Shown piece by piece: positions 23,237 through 32,321 of a stretch of DNA of 32,523 bases. Source of the DNA: Comamonadaceae bacterium (GTDB lineage Bacteria; Pseudomonadota; Gammaproteobacteria; Burkholderiales; Burkholderiaceae_C); the NCBI GenBank assembly GCA_012274225.1, contig JAAOZX010000447.1:1-32523 (forward strand). Reading direction: 5' to 3'. Positions within the stretch are counted from its first letter, which is position 1; each line of letters starts with the position of its first letter. The position numbers and the translations under genes were made by a program. The notes under the pieces were generated by a model. That model did not search any database. It was not told where the DNA came from and saw only the letters and a program-made list of their open reading frames with translations.

Positions 23237-24142
23237 ATGAAATTCTCAGTCTTCCAGATCAGCCGCAAAGGCGGACGGGAAAAGAACGAGGACCGGATGG
23301 GCTATTGCTACACCCGCGAATCGGGCCTGTTCGTGCTGGCCGACGGCATGGGCGGGCATCCGGAAGGCGAGGTGGCGGCCCAGCTGGCGCTGCAGACCAT
23401 TTCGGCCCTCTACCAGAAGGAGGCCAGGCCGCTGGTTGGCGACGTGACCGAGTTCCTCTCGACGTCGCTGATGGCCGCGCATCACCAGATCATCCGCTAC
23501 GCCGGTGAAAAGGGCATGCTCGACACGCCGCGCACCACGCTGGTGGCCTGCATCGTTCAAGGCACCTCGGCCACCTGGGTGCATTGCGGCGATTCGCGCC
23601 TGTATCTGGTGCGCGCGGGCGAACTGCTCACGCGCACGCGCGACCATTCCTATCTGGAGCAGCAAAGCGCTGCGGGCGCGGCCCGCACCGACCGGATCAA
23701 CCGCAACATCCTGTTCACCTGCCTGGGCTCGCCCAACAAACCGGTCTTCGACATCACCGGCCCGGTCACGCTGCAGCAGGGCGACAAGATCATGCTGTGC
23801 TCGGACGGCCTTTGGAGCGGCCTCAGCGATGCCGACATCCTGCGTGACCTGGCATCCAAGCCGGTGTCCGATTCGGTGCCCGACCTGGTCGAGGCGGCCC
23901 TGCGCGACGGCGGCGAACACAGCGACAACGTCACCGTCATCGCGCTCGAATGGGAAACGCCTGACTCGTTCGAATCGACGCGCGGCATCTCCACCGACAG
24001 CATCATGGACGGCGTGTTCGCCTCCACCATCCAGGCCGGTGTGCTCGACACCATGGTCGAGGACCTCGACGATGCGGCAATCGAAAAATCCATCGCCGAG
24101 ATCAACGAGGCCATCCGCCGCTCGGCCGCACGCAGAAGTTGA
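23237..24142 (+). CDS. PP2C-family serine/threonine phosphatase, 301 aa
   Basis: This Mn2+/Mg2+-dependent phosphatase keeps the metal ligands: N-E-D-R with Asp19, V-L-A-D-G-M-G-G with Asp36-Gly37, C-S-D-G-L-W with Asp190 and H-S-D-N-V-T with Asp230. A C-terminal extension of about 60 acidic residues follows the catalytic core and has no recognisable domain. GGAGG stands a few bases before the ATG. It very likely reverses the action of the kinase encoded just upstream. Confidence 0.95.
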   Translation: MKFSVFQISRKGGREKNEDRMGYCYTRESGLFVLADGMGGHPEGEVAAQLALQTISALYQKEARPLVGDVTEFLSTSLMAAHHQIIRYAGEKGMLDTPRTTLVACIVQGTSATWVHCGDSRLYLVRAGELLTRTRDHSYLEQQSAAGAARTDRINRNILFTCLGSPNKPVFDITGPVTLQQGDKIMLCSDGLWSGLSDADILRDLASKPVSDSVPDLVEAALRDGGEHSDNVTVIALEWETPDSFESTRGISTDSIMDGVFASTIQAGVLDTMVEDLDDAAIEKSIAEINEAIRRSAARRS

Positions 24143-24156
24143 CCCATCACTTCGCC

Positions 24157-24260
24157 GGACGGATCAAGGGTTGCGTGGCAACCTTGCCCTGGCCTCAACC
24201 AAACCTTCAACCTTGCGGGACAGATCAAGCGTTGCGCAGCAACGTTGCTCTGTCCTCAAT
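24157..24260. repeat. Duplicated structured repeat upstream of rph
   Basis: Two related copies of about 44 bp start at 24157 and 24218. Each contains GATCAAG, a short hairpin (GGTTGC-GTG-GCAACC in the first, CGTTGC-GCA-GCAACG in the second) and a TCAA(T/C)C end. One stem pair changes on both sides (24169-24183 G-C against 24230-24244 C-G), a compensatory change that supports a folded structure. In the second copy an outer stem GGACAG / CTGTCC closes it, ending 9 bp before the rph ATG. Confidence 0.7.
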
Positions 24261-24263
24261 CCT

Positions 24264-24998
24264 ATGACTGAATTCGCAAGAACCGGCGGCCGCGCCGCCG
24301 ACCAGCTGCGCCCGGTGCGCATCACCCGGGGCTACACCATCCATGCCGAGGGCTCGGTGCTGATCGAGTTCGGCAATACCCGCGTGCTTTGCACCGCATC
24401 GGTCGAGGAAAAGGTGCCGCCGCACAAGCGCGGCAGCGGCGAAGGCTGGGTCACGGCCGAATACGGCATGTTGCCGCGCTCCACCCACACCCGCAGCGAT
24501 CGCGAAGCGGCGCGTGGCAAGCAGAGCGGCCGCACCCAGGAAATCCAGCGCCTGATCGGACGCTCCCTGCGGGCGGTGTTCGACCTCAAGGCGCTGGGTG
24601 AGCGCACCATCCAGCTCGACTGCGACGTGCTCCAGGCCGATGGCGGGACCCGGACGGCGGCCATCACCGGCGCGTTCATCGCCGCGCAGGACGCTGTGAA
24701 CCAGTTGCTGGCGCAAGGCAAGCTTGCCGCTTCTCCAATCACCGGGCCGGTGGCTGCCATTTCGGTAGGCATCGTCGGCGGAACGCCCATGCTCGACCTG
24801 GAGTACATCGAGGACGTGAGCTGCGACACCGACATGAATGTCGTGATGACCGGCGCCGGTCACTACGTGGAGGTGCAGGGCACGGCGGAAGGTGCCGCAT
24901 TCACCCGCGCCGAAATGGATGAGCTGCTGCGGCTGGCCGAGAAGGGAATCGCGGAACTCGTTTTGCTCCAGCAGAAGGCTTTGTCGGGGAAGATCTGA
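24264..24998 (+). CDS. rph: Ribonuclease PH, 244 aa
   Basis: RNase PH is a phosphorolytic 3'-5' exoribonuclease that trims tRNA 3' ends. The sequence shows R[11 protein letters not shown] at the N-terminus, [16 protein letters not shown], a phosphate-binding [15 protein letters not shown], and [14 protein letters not shown]. The length is normal. ATG 24264 is the family start; there is no clear ribosome site, because the structured repeat ends directly before the gene. It follows the phosphatase by 121 bp. Confidence 0.97.
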   Translation: MTEFARTGGRAADQLRPVRITRGYTIHAEGSVLIEFGNTRVLCTASVEEKVPPHKRGSGEGWVTAEYGMLPRSTHTRSDREAARGKQSGRTQEIQRLIGRSLRAVFDLKALGERTIQLDCDVLQADGGTRTAAITGAFIAAQDAVNQLLAQGKLAASPITGPVAAISVGIVGGTPMLDLEYIEDVSCDTDMNVVMTGAGHYVEVQGTAEGAAFTRAEMDELLRLAEKGIAELVLLQQKALSGKI

Positions 24999-25023
24999 CC
25001 GCTGCCTGGACCGAGCCGCCTTT

Positions 25024-25134
25024 TTGAACGCAGAGGGCGCAAAGATTTCGCAAGGGTCGCAGAGAGTAGCAGTTAGATGCCTTTCTTCTCTGTCTCTGCG
25101 TTCTCTGCGTGACCTCTGCGCCCTCTGCGTTCAA
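25024..25134. repeat. 111-bp palindromic intergenic repeat
   Basis: TTGAACGCAGAGGGCGCA (25024-25041) and its exact inverse (25117-25134) form the 18-bp ends, with further near-inverted parts (GGTCGCAGAGA against TCTCTGCGTGACC) inside. The whole can fold into one long hairpin. It lies between rph and rdgB. Repeats built of C-G-C-A-G-A-G units are scattered in many proteobacterial genomes; this looks like one such copy. It could act as a transcript end for rph. Confidence 0.75.
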
Positions 25135-25179
25135 GAATGAGTGGCAAACCAAGCCTATCCGCCGGAGCGAGAATCACCC

Positions 25180-25785
25180 ATGCTCAAGAAGATTGTCCTG
25201 GCCTCCGCCAACCCCGGCAAGCTCGCCGAGCTGCGCGCCATGCTGGCGCCGTTGGGGGTCGAGCTGGTGCCCCAGAGCGAGCTGGGCATTGCCGAGGCCG
25301 AGGAGCCCTTCCGTACCTTCGTCGAGAACGCGCTGGCCAAGGCCCGTCATGCGGCGGCCGCCAGCGGCCTTGCGGCGCTGGCCGACGACGCCGGCCTGTG
25401 CGTGGACGCGTTCGACGGGCGGCCCGGTGTCGATACGGCCTTCTATGCCACTCAATTCGGCTATGAAAAAGGCGACGCCAACAACGTGCGGGTGCTGCTG
25501 GAGCAATTGCATGGGCAAGCCAGCCGTCGCGCCGCCCTGGTCAGCACGCTGGTGGGGGTGCGCACGCCCGACGATCCCGAGCCGCTGATTGCGGTGGGCC
25601 GCGCGTCCGGCGAGATCGCGCTCGAGCCGGCCGGCAGCAACGGCTTTGGCTTCGACCCGGTGATGTACATCCCGCATCTTGGCCAGACCTTCGCGCAACT
25701 TCCGCCGGCGCAAAAGAATGCCATCAGCCATCGCGGCCAGGCCGCCCGGCAGATGATCGAGTTGATTCGCGAGCGCTGGCTGTGA
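25180..25785 (+). CDS. rdgB: Non-canonical purine NTP pyrophosphatase (RdgB/HAM1), 201 aa
   Basis: The enzyme removes dITP, ITP and XTP from the nucleotide pool by cleaving them to monophosphate and pyrophosphate. Conserved segments are A-S-A-N-P-G-K-L-A-E-L, T-F-V-E-N-A-L-A-K-A-R, A-D-D-A-G-L-C-V-D, G-F-G-F-D-P and I-S-H-R-G-Q-A. ATG 25180 begins at M-L-K-K-I-V-L-A-S; a GTG start at 25141 would add 13 odd residues. Its stop overlaps the GTG start of hemW by four bases, so the two are translationally coupled. Confidence 0.96.
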   Translation: MLKKIVLASANPGKLAELRAMLAPLGVELVPQSELGIAEAEEPFRTFVENALAKARHAAAASGLAALADDAGLCVDAFDGRPGVDTAFYATQFGYEKGDANNVRVLLEQLHGQASRRAALVSTLVGVRTPDDPEPLIAVGRASGEIALEPAGSNGFGFDPVMYIPHLGQTFAQLPPAQKNAISHRGQAARQMIELIRERWL

Positions 25786-27014
25786 CCATTCCCATCGTTG
25801 CCGGGGCCGAGGGCGCGCTGGCTCCCAGGGATGTCCAGCACTACCTGCGGCCGGGCCTGTTGCAGCTGCCCGCACAGCCGCCGCTCGCGCTGTACGTGCA
25901 CATTCCCTGGTGCCTGAAGAAGTGCCCTTACTGTGACTTCAATTCGCACGAGCTGCGCAGCGGCGAGTTGCCTGAGCAGGCCTATCTGCAGGCGCTCCTG
26001 GCGGACCTCGAGGCGGCGCTGCCCCTGGTGTGGGGCCGCCCGGTCTCCAGCATCTTCATCGGCGGTGGCACGCCCAGCCTGTTTTCGCCCGACGCCGTCG
26101 ACCGGCTGCTGGGCGACATCCGGGCCCGGCTGCCGCTGGAAGCAGATTGCGAAATCACGCTGGAGGCCAACCCGGGCACCTTCGAGAAGGACCGCTTCCG
26201 GGCTTTTCGCCATGCCGGCGTCACCCGCCTGTCCATCGGCGTGCAGAGTTTCAACGACGAGCATTTGCAGGCGCTGGGCCGCATCCACGACCGGCGTCAG
26301 GCGATCGCCGCGGTGGAGGAGGCGGCCGCCGCTTTCGACACGTTCAACATCGACCTGATGTACGCGTTGCCGGGCCAGACGATGGCGCATCTGGAGCGGG
26401 ACATGCTGCAGGCCCTGGCGCTGATGCCGCCGCATCTTTCGGTGTATCACCTGACGATCGAGCCCAACACCTATTTCGCCCGGTTCCCGCCGCGCCTGCC
26501 CGACGATGACGACGCCTATGCCATGCTGGACCGAATCACCGAAATGACCATGGGGGCGGGCATGGACCGCTACGAGGTCTCGGCCTATGCCAAGAGTGCG
26601 CATCGCTGCCGCCACAACCTGAACTACTGGCAATTCGGCGACTACCTGGGCATAGGGGCCGGGGCGCACAGCAAGCTCAGCTTTCCGCACCGCATCGTGC
26701 GGCAGGTCCGCTTCCGCGAGCCCCGGCTGTACATGGACAAGTCGCGGGCCGGCAGCGCCTTGACCCAGGACAGCGAAGTGGCACGGGATGACCTGCCGTT
26801 CGAGTTCATGCTCAACGCACTGCGGCTGCGCGACGGCTTTGCCCTGGCGCGATTCACCGAGCGCACGGGGCTGCCTTTGACCGCCATCGAACGGCCGCTC
26901 GAGGAGGCCCGGCGCAAGGGCTTGATCGAGCGCGATCTGGCCCGCGTCTGGCCCACCACGCGGGGCTTCGATTTCCTCAGCGATCTGCAGGGCCTGTTCC
27001 TGACCTCGCCTTGA
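25782..27014 (+). CDS. hemW: Radical SAM heme chaperone HemW, 410 aa
   Basis: HemW binds heme and a [4Fe-4S] cluster and is thought to pass heme to respiratory enzymes. The radical SAM motif C-L-K-K-C-P-Y-C follows Y-V-H-I-P-W. This is the HemN-like family, but the protein is shorter than coproporphyrinogen dehydrogenase HemN (about 450-460 aa) and the arrangement next to rdgB is typical of HemW. Other landmarks are F-I-G-G-G-T-P-S, E-A-N-P-G-T, R-L-S-I-G-V-Q-S-F and D-L-M-Y-A-L-P-G-Q. The GTG start lies inside the rdgB stop (GTGA overlap). Confidence 0.93.
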   Translation: MTIPIVAGAEGALAPRDVQHYLRPGLLQLPAQPPLALYVHIPWCLKKCPYCDFNSHELRSGELPEQAYLQALLADLEAALPLVWGRPVSSIFIGGGTPSLFSPDAVDRLLGDIRARLPLEADCEITLEANPGTFEKDRFRAFRHAGVTRLSIGVQSFNDEHLQALGRIHDRRQAIAAVEEAAAAFDTFNIDLMYALPGQTMAHLERDMLQALALMPPHLSVYHLTIEPNTYFARFPPRLPDDDDAYAMLDRITEMTMGAGMDRYEVSAYAKSAHRCRHNLNYWQFGDYLGIGAGAHSKLSFPHRIVRQVRFREPRLYMDKSRAGSALTQDSEVARDDLPFEFMLNALRLRDGFALARFTERTGLPLTAIERPLEEARRKGLIERDLARVWPTTRGFDFLSDLQGLFLTSP

Positions 27015-27173
27015 ATTGATCTGGCGCAATGCCCATGATCGGGCCGATGCATTCCTCGCATGGGTCCGGCCGAATCCGGCATTTGCGCTTCACCCGCCCT
27101 GCGCCTAAAGTTCCTCGCAACCTGGGCTGCGGCTGGCCCCAGCGGATGCCAGAACAAGAACGAAGGAGTCTTC

Positions 27174-30100
27174 ATGAACGCTTCAACCCAAGCGATGCAC
27201 AACCGCGTCGATGCCGTGCTCGCATTGGCCGCCGCCCGGCTGGAGCCGGCCCGCCAGCAATTGGTCGCAGCCATCGCCGCCGAGTATTTCCAGCGACTGG
27301 ACGCGCAGGACCTGGCCGAGCGCACACCCGACGATCTGCTGGGCGCGCTGTTGTCGCACCTGCAACTCGGCGACGTGCGCCAGCCGGGCCGTGCCAAGGT
27401 CCGCATCTTCAGTCCGACACCCGGTGAGGACGGCTGGCGCACGCGCCACTCCGCGATCCAGATCGTCAACGACGACATGCCTTTCCTGGTGGACTCCACC
27501 ACGCTGGAGATCAACCGGCAGGGCCTGACCCTGCACCTGCTGGTGCATCCGATCTACGCCGTCGAGCGCGACGCCGCGGGCAGGCTGGTTTCGATGGTGC
27601 CGCGGGCGCGATCGCCCCGGGTTCCGCGCGAATCGTGGATGTACCTGGAAATCGACCGGTTGGTGGACGCGCAGCAGCGCGACGCGCTGGCGGCCGGCAT
27701 CGAGCGGGTGCTGGACGACGTGCGCGCCGCAGTGGAAGACTGGAAGTCCATGCTGGCCCGCCTGCAGGATGCCATCGCGGACCTGCAGCACGCACCGTCC
27801 GCTGTGCCCGAAGCCCAGGTCACCGAAAGCCGGGCCTTTCTCGAATGGCTGGGCGACGATCACATGACCCTGCTGGGCTACCGCCAGCACGACCTGGTCC
27901 AGGCAGAGGGCAAGCCGGCGCTGCAACTGGTGAGCGGAAGCGGGCTGGGCCTGTTGCGTGAGACCGCACAGGAAAAACTGACGTCCAGCATCCTGGCCTT
28001 GCCGCCCCTGGCGCAGGCCGCGGCCACCGCGCCGCTGCCGGTGCTGGTGGCGACCAAGGCCAATATCCGATCCACCGTCCATCGGGCCGGCTACACCGAC
28101 TACATCGGTGTCAAGCGCTACAACGACCAGGGCCAGGTCACCGGCGAACATCGCTTCATCGGACTCTTCACTTCCACCGCCTACAGTTCCCGGGTCTCCG
28201 AAACGCCGCTGCTCAGGGGCAAAGTGGGTGCGATCGCCAACCGGGCCGGGCTGCCGCCGGGCGGCCACCTGGCCAAGTCGCTGCACCACATCCTGGAAAC
28301 ATTTCCGCGCGATGCGCTGTTCCAGATTCCCGACGAGATCCTCTACCACACGGCGCTCGGCATCCTGTCGCTGGGCGAACGCCAGCGGCTGCGGCTGTTC
28401 GTCTGGGGCGACCCGTTCGAACGCTTCGTTTCCTGCCTGGTGTACGTGCCACGCGAGGCCTTCTCCACCGACCTGCGCATCAAGTTCCAGCGCATCCTGT
28501 TGCGCGCGTTCAACGGCACCGTGATCGACTTCGACGTGTCGTTGACCGACGCCGCGCTCGCGCGCATCCACTTCACGGTGCGCACCACGCCGGGGGAGAT
28601 CCCCGAGTTCGACCGCGCCGCCATCGAGCGCCAACTGGCCGCGGCCGCGCGGCGCTGGGACGACGAACTGCGCGATACCCTGGCCGAGACCCAGGGCGAG
28701 GCGGCCGGTCTCACGCTCCTCAAACGCTGGGGCTCGGCTTTCCCGCCGGCCTATCGCGATCGGGTCCCGGCCCGCGAGGCCGTGCCCGACGTGCGCAAGC
28801 TCGATGCGCTGTCGGCGCAAGCCCCGCTGGCCCTGGCGCTCTATCCGCTGGCCCCGACCGACCCGGGCGCGCTGGGCCTGAAGGTCTATCGGCGCGGCGC
28901 GGCGCTGGTGCTGTCGGACAGCCTGCCGATGCTCGAACACATGGGCCTGCGGGTGATCTCGGAATCGAGTTACCAGATCGACAGCGGCCGGCTGGGCGAG
29001 GCCGTTTCACTGCACGACTTTGAATTGCACGCGCCGCTGACGGGCGAGTTCGAATCCGAAACCCTGGCCCGGCTGTTCGAGGACGGCTTCGCGCAGGTCC
29101 TGCGCGGCGACGTGGAAAGCGACGACTTCAACCGGCTGGTGCTGCTGGCGGCACTGGCGGCTGAAGACATCGTGGTGCTGAGAACCTATGCCAAGTATCT
29201 CAAGCAGATCGGGTTTGCCCAGTCGCAGGCCACCATCGCGGCGACGCTGGCGGCGCATCCGCGCATCGCCCGGATGCTGGTGAGCCTGTTCAAGCTGCGC
29301 TTCGATCCGCAGCATCGCGATGAACCGGGCGCCAGCTCCCAGGTCAACGCCATCGAGCAGGCGCTGGAGAAGGTCAGCAACCTGTCGGAAGACCGTGTGC
29401 TGCGGCAAATGCTGGCGCTGGTGCAGGCGACGCTGCGCACCAATTTCTGGCGCACCGGCATCGGGCACTCGGGTGCGGCGGCCCCGCGCCGCAGTTTCCT
29501 GAGTGTCAAGCTCGACTCGGCCCTGGTGCCGGGATTGCCGCAACCGCGGCCGCTTTACGAGATCTTCGTCTACTCCACGCGCTTCGAGGGCATCCACCTG
29601 CGCGGCGGCAAGGTGTCGCGCGGCGGCCTGCGCTGGTCGGACCGCCCCGACGACTTCCGCACCGAGGTGCTGGGACTGATGAAAGCCCAGATGGTGAAGA
29701 ACATCGTCATCGTGCCGGTCGGCTCCAAGGGCGGTTTCGTGCAGAAGAAGGCGCCGCCCGCGTCGGATCGCGAAGCCTTCATGAGGGATGGCGTGGCCTG
29801 CTACCAGGACTACCTGCGCGGCCTGCTGGACCTGACCGACAACCTGGTGGGCGGCCGCACGGTGCCGCCGCCCCAGGTGGTGCGCATCGACGGCGACGAT
29901 CCCTACCTGGTGGTGGCCGCCGACAAGGGCACCGCCACCTTTTCCGACTATGCCAACGCGATCAGCCTGGAATACGGACACTGGCTGGGCGACGCCTTTG
30001 CCTCGGGCGGCAGCGTCGGCTACGACCACAAGGCCATGGGCATCACCGCCCGCGGGGCGTGGGAAAGCGTCAAACGCCATTTCCGCGAACTGGGCATGGA

Positions 30101-31985
30101 CACCGATCGCCACGACTTCACCGTGGTCGGCATCGGTGACATGTCGGGTGACGTGTTCGGCAACGGCATGCTGCGGTCGCGCCACATCCGTCTGGTCGCC
30201 GCGTTCGACCACCGGCACATCTTCATCGACCCGCAGCCGCAGGCCGATGCGCCGTTTGCCGAGCGCCAGCGTCTGTTCGAATTGCCGCGCTCGTCATGGG
30301 CCGATTACGACACCAGCCTGATATCCGAAGGCGGCGGTGTCTGGGCGCGTTCGGAGAAGTCGATTGCGATCTCGCCCCAGGCTCGTTCCGCGCTGGGCAT
30401 CGCTGCCGATCGGCTGGCGCCCACCGAGCTGATCTCGGCGATCCTCAAGGCGCCGGTGGATCTCTTGTACAACGGCGGCATCGGCACCTATGTCAAGGCC
30501 AGCAGCCAGAGCCAGGCCGACGTGGGTGACCGGGCCAACGACAATTTGCGCATCGACGGCAACGAACTTCGCTGCAGGGTGGTTTGCGAAGGCGGCAACC
30601 TCGGTCTGACGCAGCGCGGCCGCATCGAGGCGGCGCTGTCGGGCGTGCGCATCTACACCGATGCGATCGACAACTCGGCCGGGGTGGACACCTCCGACCA
30701 CGAGGTCAACATCAAGATCCTGCTCGGCCTGGCGATTGCCGACGGCCGGCTCACGCTGGAGCAGCGCAACGAGCTGTTGCCGACGATGACCGACGAGGTC
30801 GCCGCGCTGGTGCTGCGCGACAACTATTTCCAGACCCAGGCCCTGTCGATCGGGCGCCAGCTGGCCCCCGCCCTGCTCGACGAGCAGGCGCGCTTCATGC
30901 GCTTCCTGGAACGCATGGGCCGCCTGGACCGCGCAATCGAATTCCTGCCGAGCGAGGACGACCTGGCGCAGCGCAAGGCCCGCGGACTGGGGCTTGCCAC
31001 ACCCGAGCAGGCCGTGCTGCTGGCCTATTGCAAGATGTGGCTGGCCGACGAGCTGGTGGCCTCCGACCTGCCGGAGGACGCATGGATCGCGACCGCGCTG
31101 CAGCGCTATTTCCCCGCCGCATTGCGCGAAGCGTTCGCTGGAGATATCGCCAAGCATCCCCTGCGGCGCGAGATCATCGCCACGCATGTTCTCAACAGCA
31201 TGGTCAACCGCGTCGGCCCGACCTTCGTGCATCAGCTTGCGGAACTGACCGGCGCGACCGCCTCGCAGGTGGTCAAGGCCTACCTGCTGTCGCGCGAGGT
31301 GTTCGCCAGCGTGGAACTGTGGCAGGGTATCGAGGCGCTGGACGACAGGGTGGCCAACGATGTGCAGTCGCAGATGCTTATCGAATGGCGGCAACTCATC
31401 GCCCGCGCCACCACCTGGTTCCTGCGCTCGCGGCACCTGGACGAGCCGGCCGGTGAAGGCGCGCGGCGGCTGGCGCCGGCCGTCAGTTCGCTGCGGCTGC
31501 GGCTCGAGCCGGAAGCAGCCGGATCACCGCAGGTTGCGGCCTGGGTGCAGGCTGGTGTGCCGGCAGCGCTGGCGCGGCAGGTCGGCGCCGCCGATCGGTT
31601 GTTCAACGCGCTGGACATCGCCGAGGTCGCGGAAGCCGGGCACTGCGAGCTGGAAGTAACCAGCGAGGTTCACTTCGGCATCGGCGAGCGGCTGGGGCTG
31701 GAAAGACTGAGGCAGCAGATCGAGCTGCTGCCGGCCGAAAGCCATTGGGACAGCCTGGCCAAGGTGGCGCTGGCGGACGACCTGGCCGATCTGCAGCGTT
31801 CGATCACGCTGGACGCGGCGCGCGGCAACCCCGGATCGGCCCAGCAAAAGCTGGCTTCCTGGGAAGAGCGCAAACCGGCGGCGCTGGCGCGCGCCAAGCG
31901 CTTGGTCGCCGAACTGGCCGATGCGCCAAGCCCGGAGCTGGCCATGCTCTCCGTGGCCTTGCGCGAGCTGCGCAAACTGGCCTGA
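27174..31985 (+). CDS. NAD-specific glutamate dehydrogenase, large (180-kDa) type, 1603 aa
   Basis: This enzyme oxidises glutamate to 2-oxoglutarate and ammonia with NAD, mainly for glutamate catabolism. The long N-terminal regulatory part (about residues 1-700, ACT-like and helical) is followed by the catalytic core. Around residues 805-850 lies R-G-G-K-V-S-R-G-G-L-R-W-S-D-R-P-D-D-F-R and K-N-I-V-I-V-P-V-G-S-K-G-G-F with the substrate lysines; G-I-G-D-M-S-G-D-V-F-G-N-G-M at about 985 is the Rossmann region. A helical C-terminal part completes the usual length of about 1600 residues. ATG 27174 has an AAGGAG ribosome site; the frame is open 38 codons further upstream without one. The gene stands alone with 159 bp before it. 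Confidence 0.95.
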   Translation: MNASTQAMHNRVDAVLALAAARLEPARQQLVAAIAAEYFQRLDAQDLAERTPDDLLGALLSHLQLGDVRQPGRAKVRIFSPTPGEDGWRTRHSAIQIVNDDMPFLVDSTTLEINRQGLTLHLLVHPIYAVERDAAGRLVSMVPRARSPRVPRESWMYLEIDRLVDAQQRDALAAGIERVLDDVRAAVEDWKSMLARLQDAIADLQHAPSAVPEAQVTESRAFLEWLGDDHMTLLGYRQHDLVQAEGKPALQLVSGSGLGLLRETAQEKLTSSILALPPLAQAAATAPLPVLVATKANIRSTVHRAGYTDYIGVKRYNDQGQVTGEHRFIGLFTSTAYSSRVSETPLLRGKVGAIANRAGLPPGGHLAKSLHHILETFPRDALFQIPDEILYHTALGILSLGERQRLRLFVWGDPFERFVSCLVYVPREAFSTDLRIKFQRILLRAFNGTVIDFDVSLTDAALARIHFTVRTTPGEIPEFDRAAIERQLAAAARRWDDELRDTLAETQGEAAGLTLLKRWGSAFPPAYRDRVPAREAVPDVRKLDALSAQAPLALALYPLAPTDPGALGLKVYRRGAALVLSDSLPMLEHMGLRVISESSYQIDSGRLGEAVSLHDFELHAPLTGEFESETLARLFEDGFAQVLRGDVESDDFNRLVLLAALAAEDIVVLRTYAKYLKQIGFAQSQATIAATLAAHPRIARMLVSLFKLRFDPQHRDEPGASSQVNAIEQALEKVSNLSEDRVLRQMLALVQATLRTNFWRTGIGHSGAAAPRRSFLSVKLDSALVPGLPQPRPLYEIFVYSTRFEGIHLRGGKVSRGGLRWSDRPDDFRTEVLGLMKAQMVKNIVIVPVGSKGGFVQKKAPPASDREAFMRDGVACYQDYLRGLLDLTDNLVGGRTVPPPQVVRIDGDDPYLVVAADKGTATFSDYANAISLEYGHWLGDAFASGGSVGYDHKAMGITARGAWESVKRHFRELGMDTDRHDFTVVGIGDMSGDVFGNGMLRSRHIRLVAAFDHRHIFIDPQPQADAPFAERQRLFELPRSSWADYDTSLISEGGGVWARSEKSIAISPQARSALGIAADRLAPTELISAILKAPVDLLYNGGIGTYVKASSQSQADVGDRANDNLRIDGNELRCRVVCEGGNLGLTQRGRIEAALSGVRIYTDAIDNSAGVDTSDHEVNIKILLGLAIADGRLTLEQRNELLPTMTDEVAALVLRDNYFQTQALSIGRQLAPALLDEQARFMRFLERMGRLDRAIEFLPSEDDLAQRKARGLGLATPEQAVLLAYCKMWLADELVASDLPEDAWIATALQRYFPAALREAFAGDIAKHPLRREIIATHVLNSMVNRVGPTFVHQLAELTGATASQVVKAYLLSREVFASVELWQGIEALDDRVANDVQSQMLIEWRQLIARATTWFLRSRHLDEPAGEGARRLAPAVSSLRLRLEPEAAGSPQVAAWVQAGVPAALARQVGAADRLFNALDIAEVAEAGHCELEVTSEVHFGIGERLGLERLRQQIELLPAESHWDSLAKVALADDLADLQRSITLDAARGNPGSAQQKLASWEERKPAALARAKRLVAELADAPSPELAMLSVALRELRKLA

Positions 31986-32321
31986 TCGACCCGGGCTGCC
32001 GGTCCGATCCGGCCGCCGCAGTGTTTTGACACAGACGGCCGCCGGCCCAAGCTGATTGCAAGCTGACTGCGGGCGGGGGCGTGACGCCCAGCGGGTTGAT
32101 TCCAGGGAGGCAAGCTCGACAAGTCGGGTCATGTCGCGCGGAACTGAAGAGTTGCCCTGCATATTTCGCATGTGGGCGTGCAGGGGGGAACTTCACCAGA
32201 CGCAGTTGACTCTTTCCTTCTTCATTGCCGCCGCGGCAAGGTTCATACGGGAGAGTGCTCATCGTTGCCAGGTTCAAAATGCCGGGCGGTGATACCCTCA
32301 AACCCAGGGAGGGAGTGCATG
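31986..32321. other. Intergenic stretch after the glutamate dehydrogenase
   Basis: These 336 bp contain no gene I can support. A possible promoter (TTGCCA near 32256 and a TGATAC box near 32290) lies before the DUF2844 gene, and GGGAGGGAG at about 32308-32315 is its ribosome site. No clear terminator for the upstream gene is visible. Confidence 0.4.

Noticed and set aside
11176-25785. A functional link between the dGTPase, guanylate kinase, SpoT and RdgB because all handle purine nucleotides
   Set aside because: gmk, spoT and rdgB are in ordinary core positions, and the dGTPase is in an inserted element, so closeness is probably chance.
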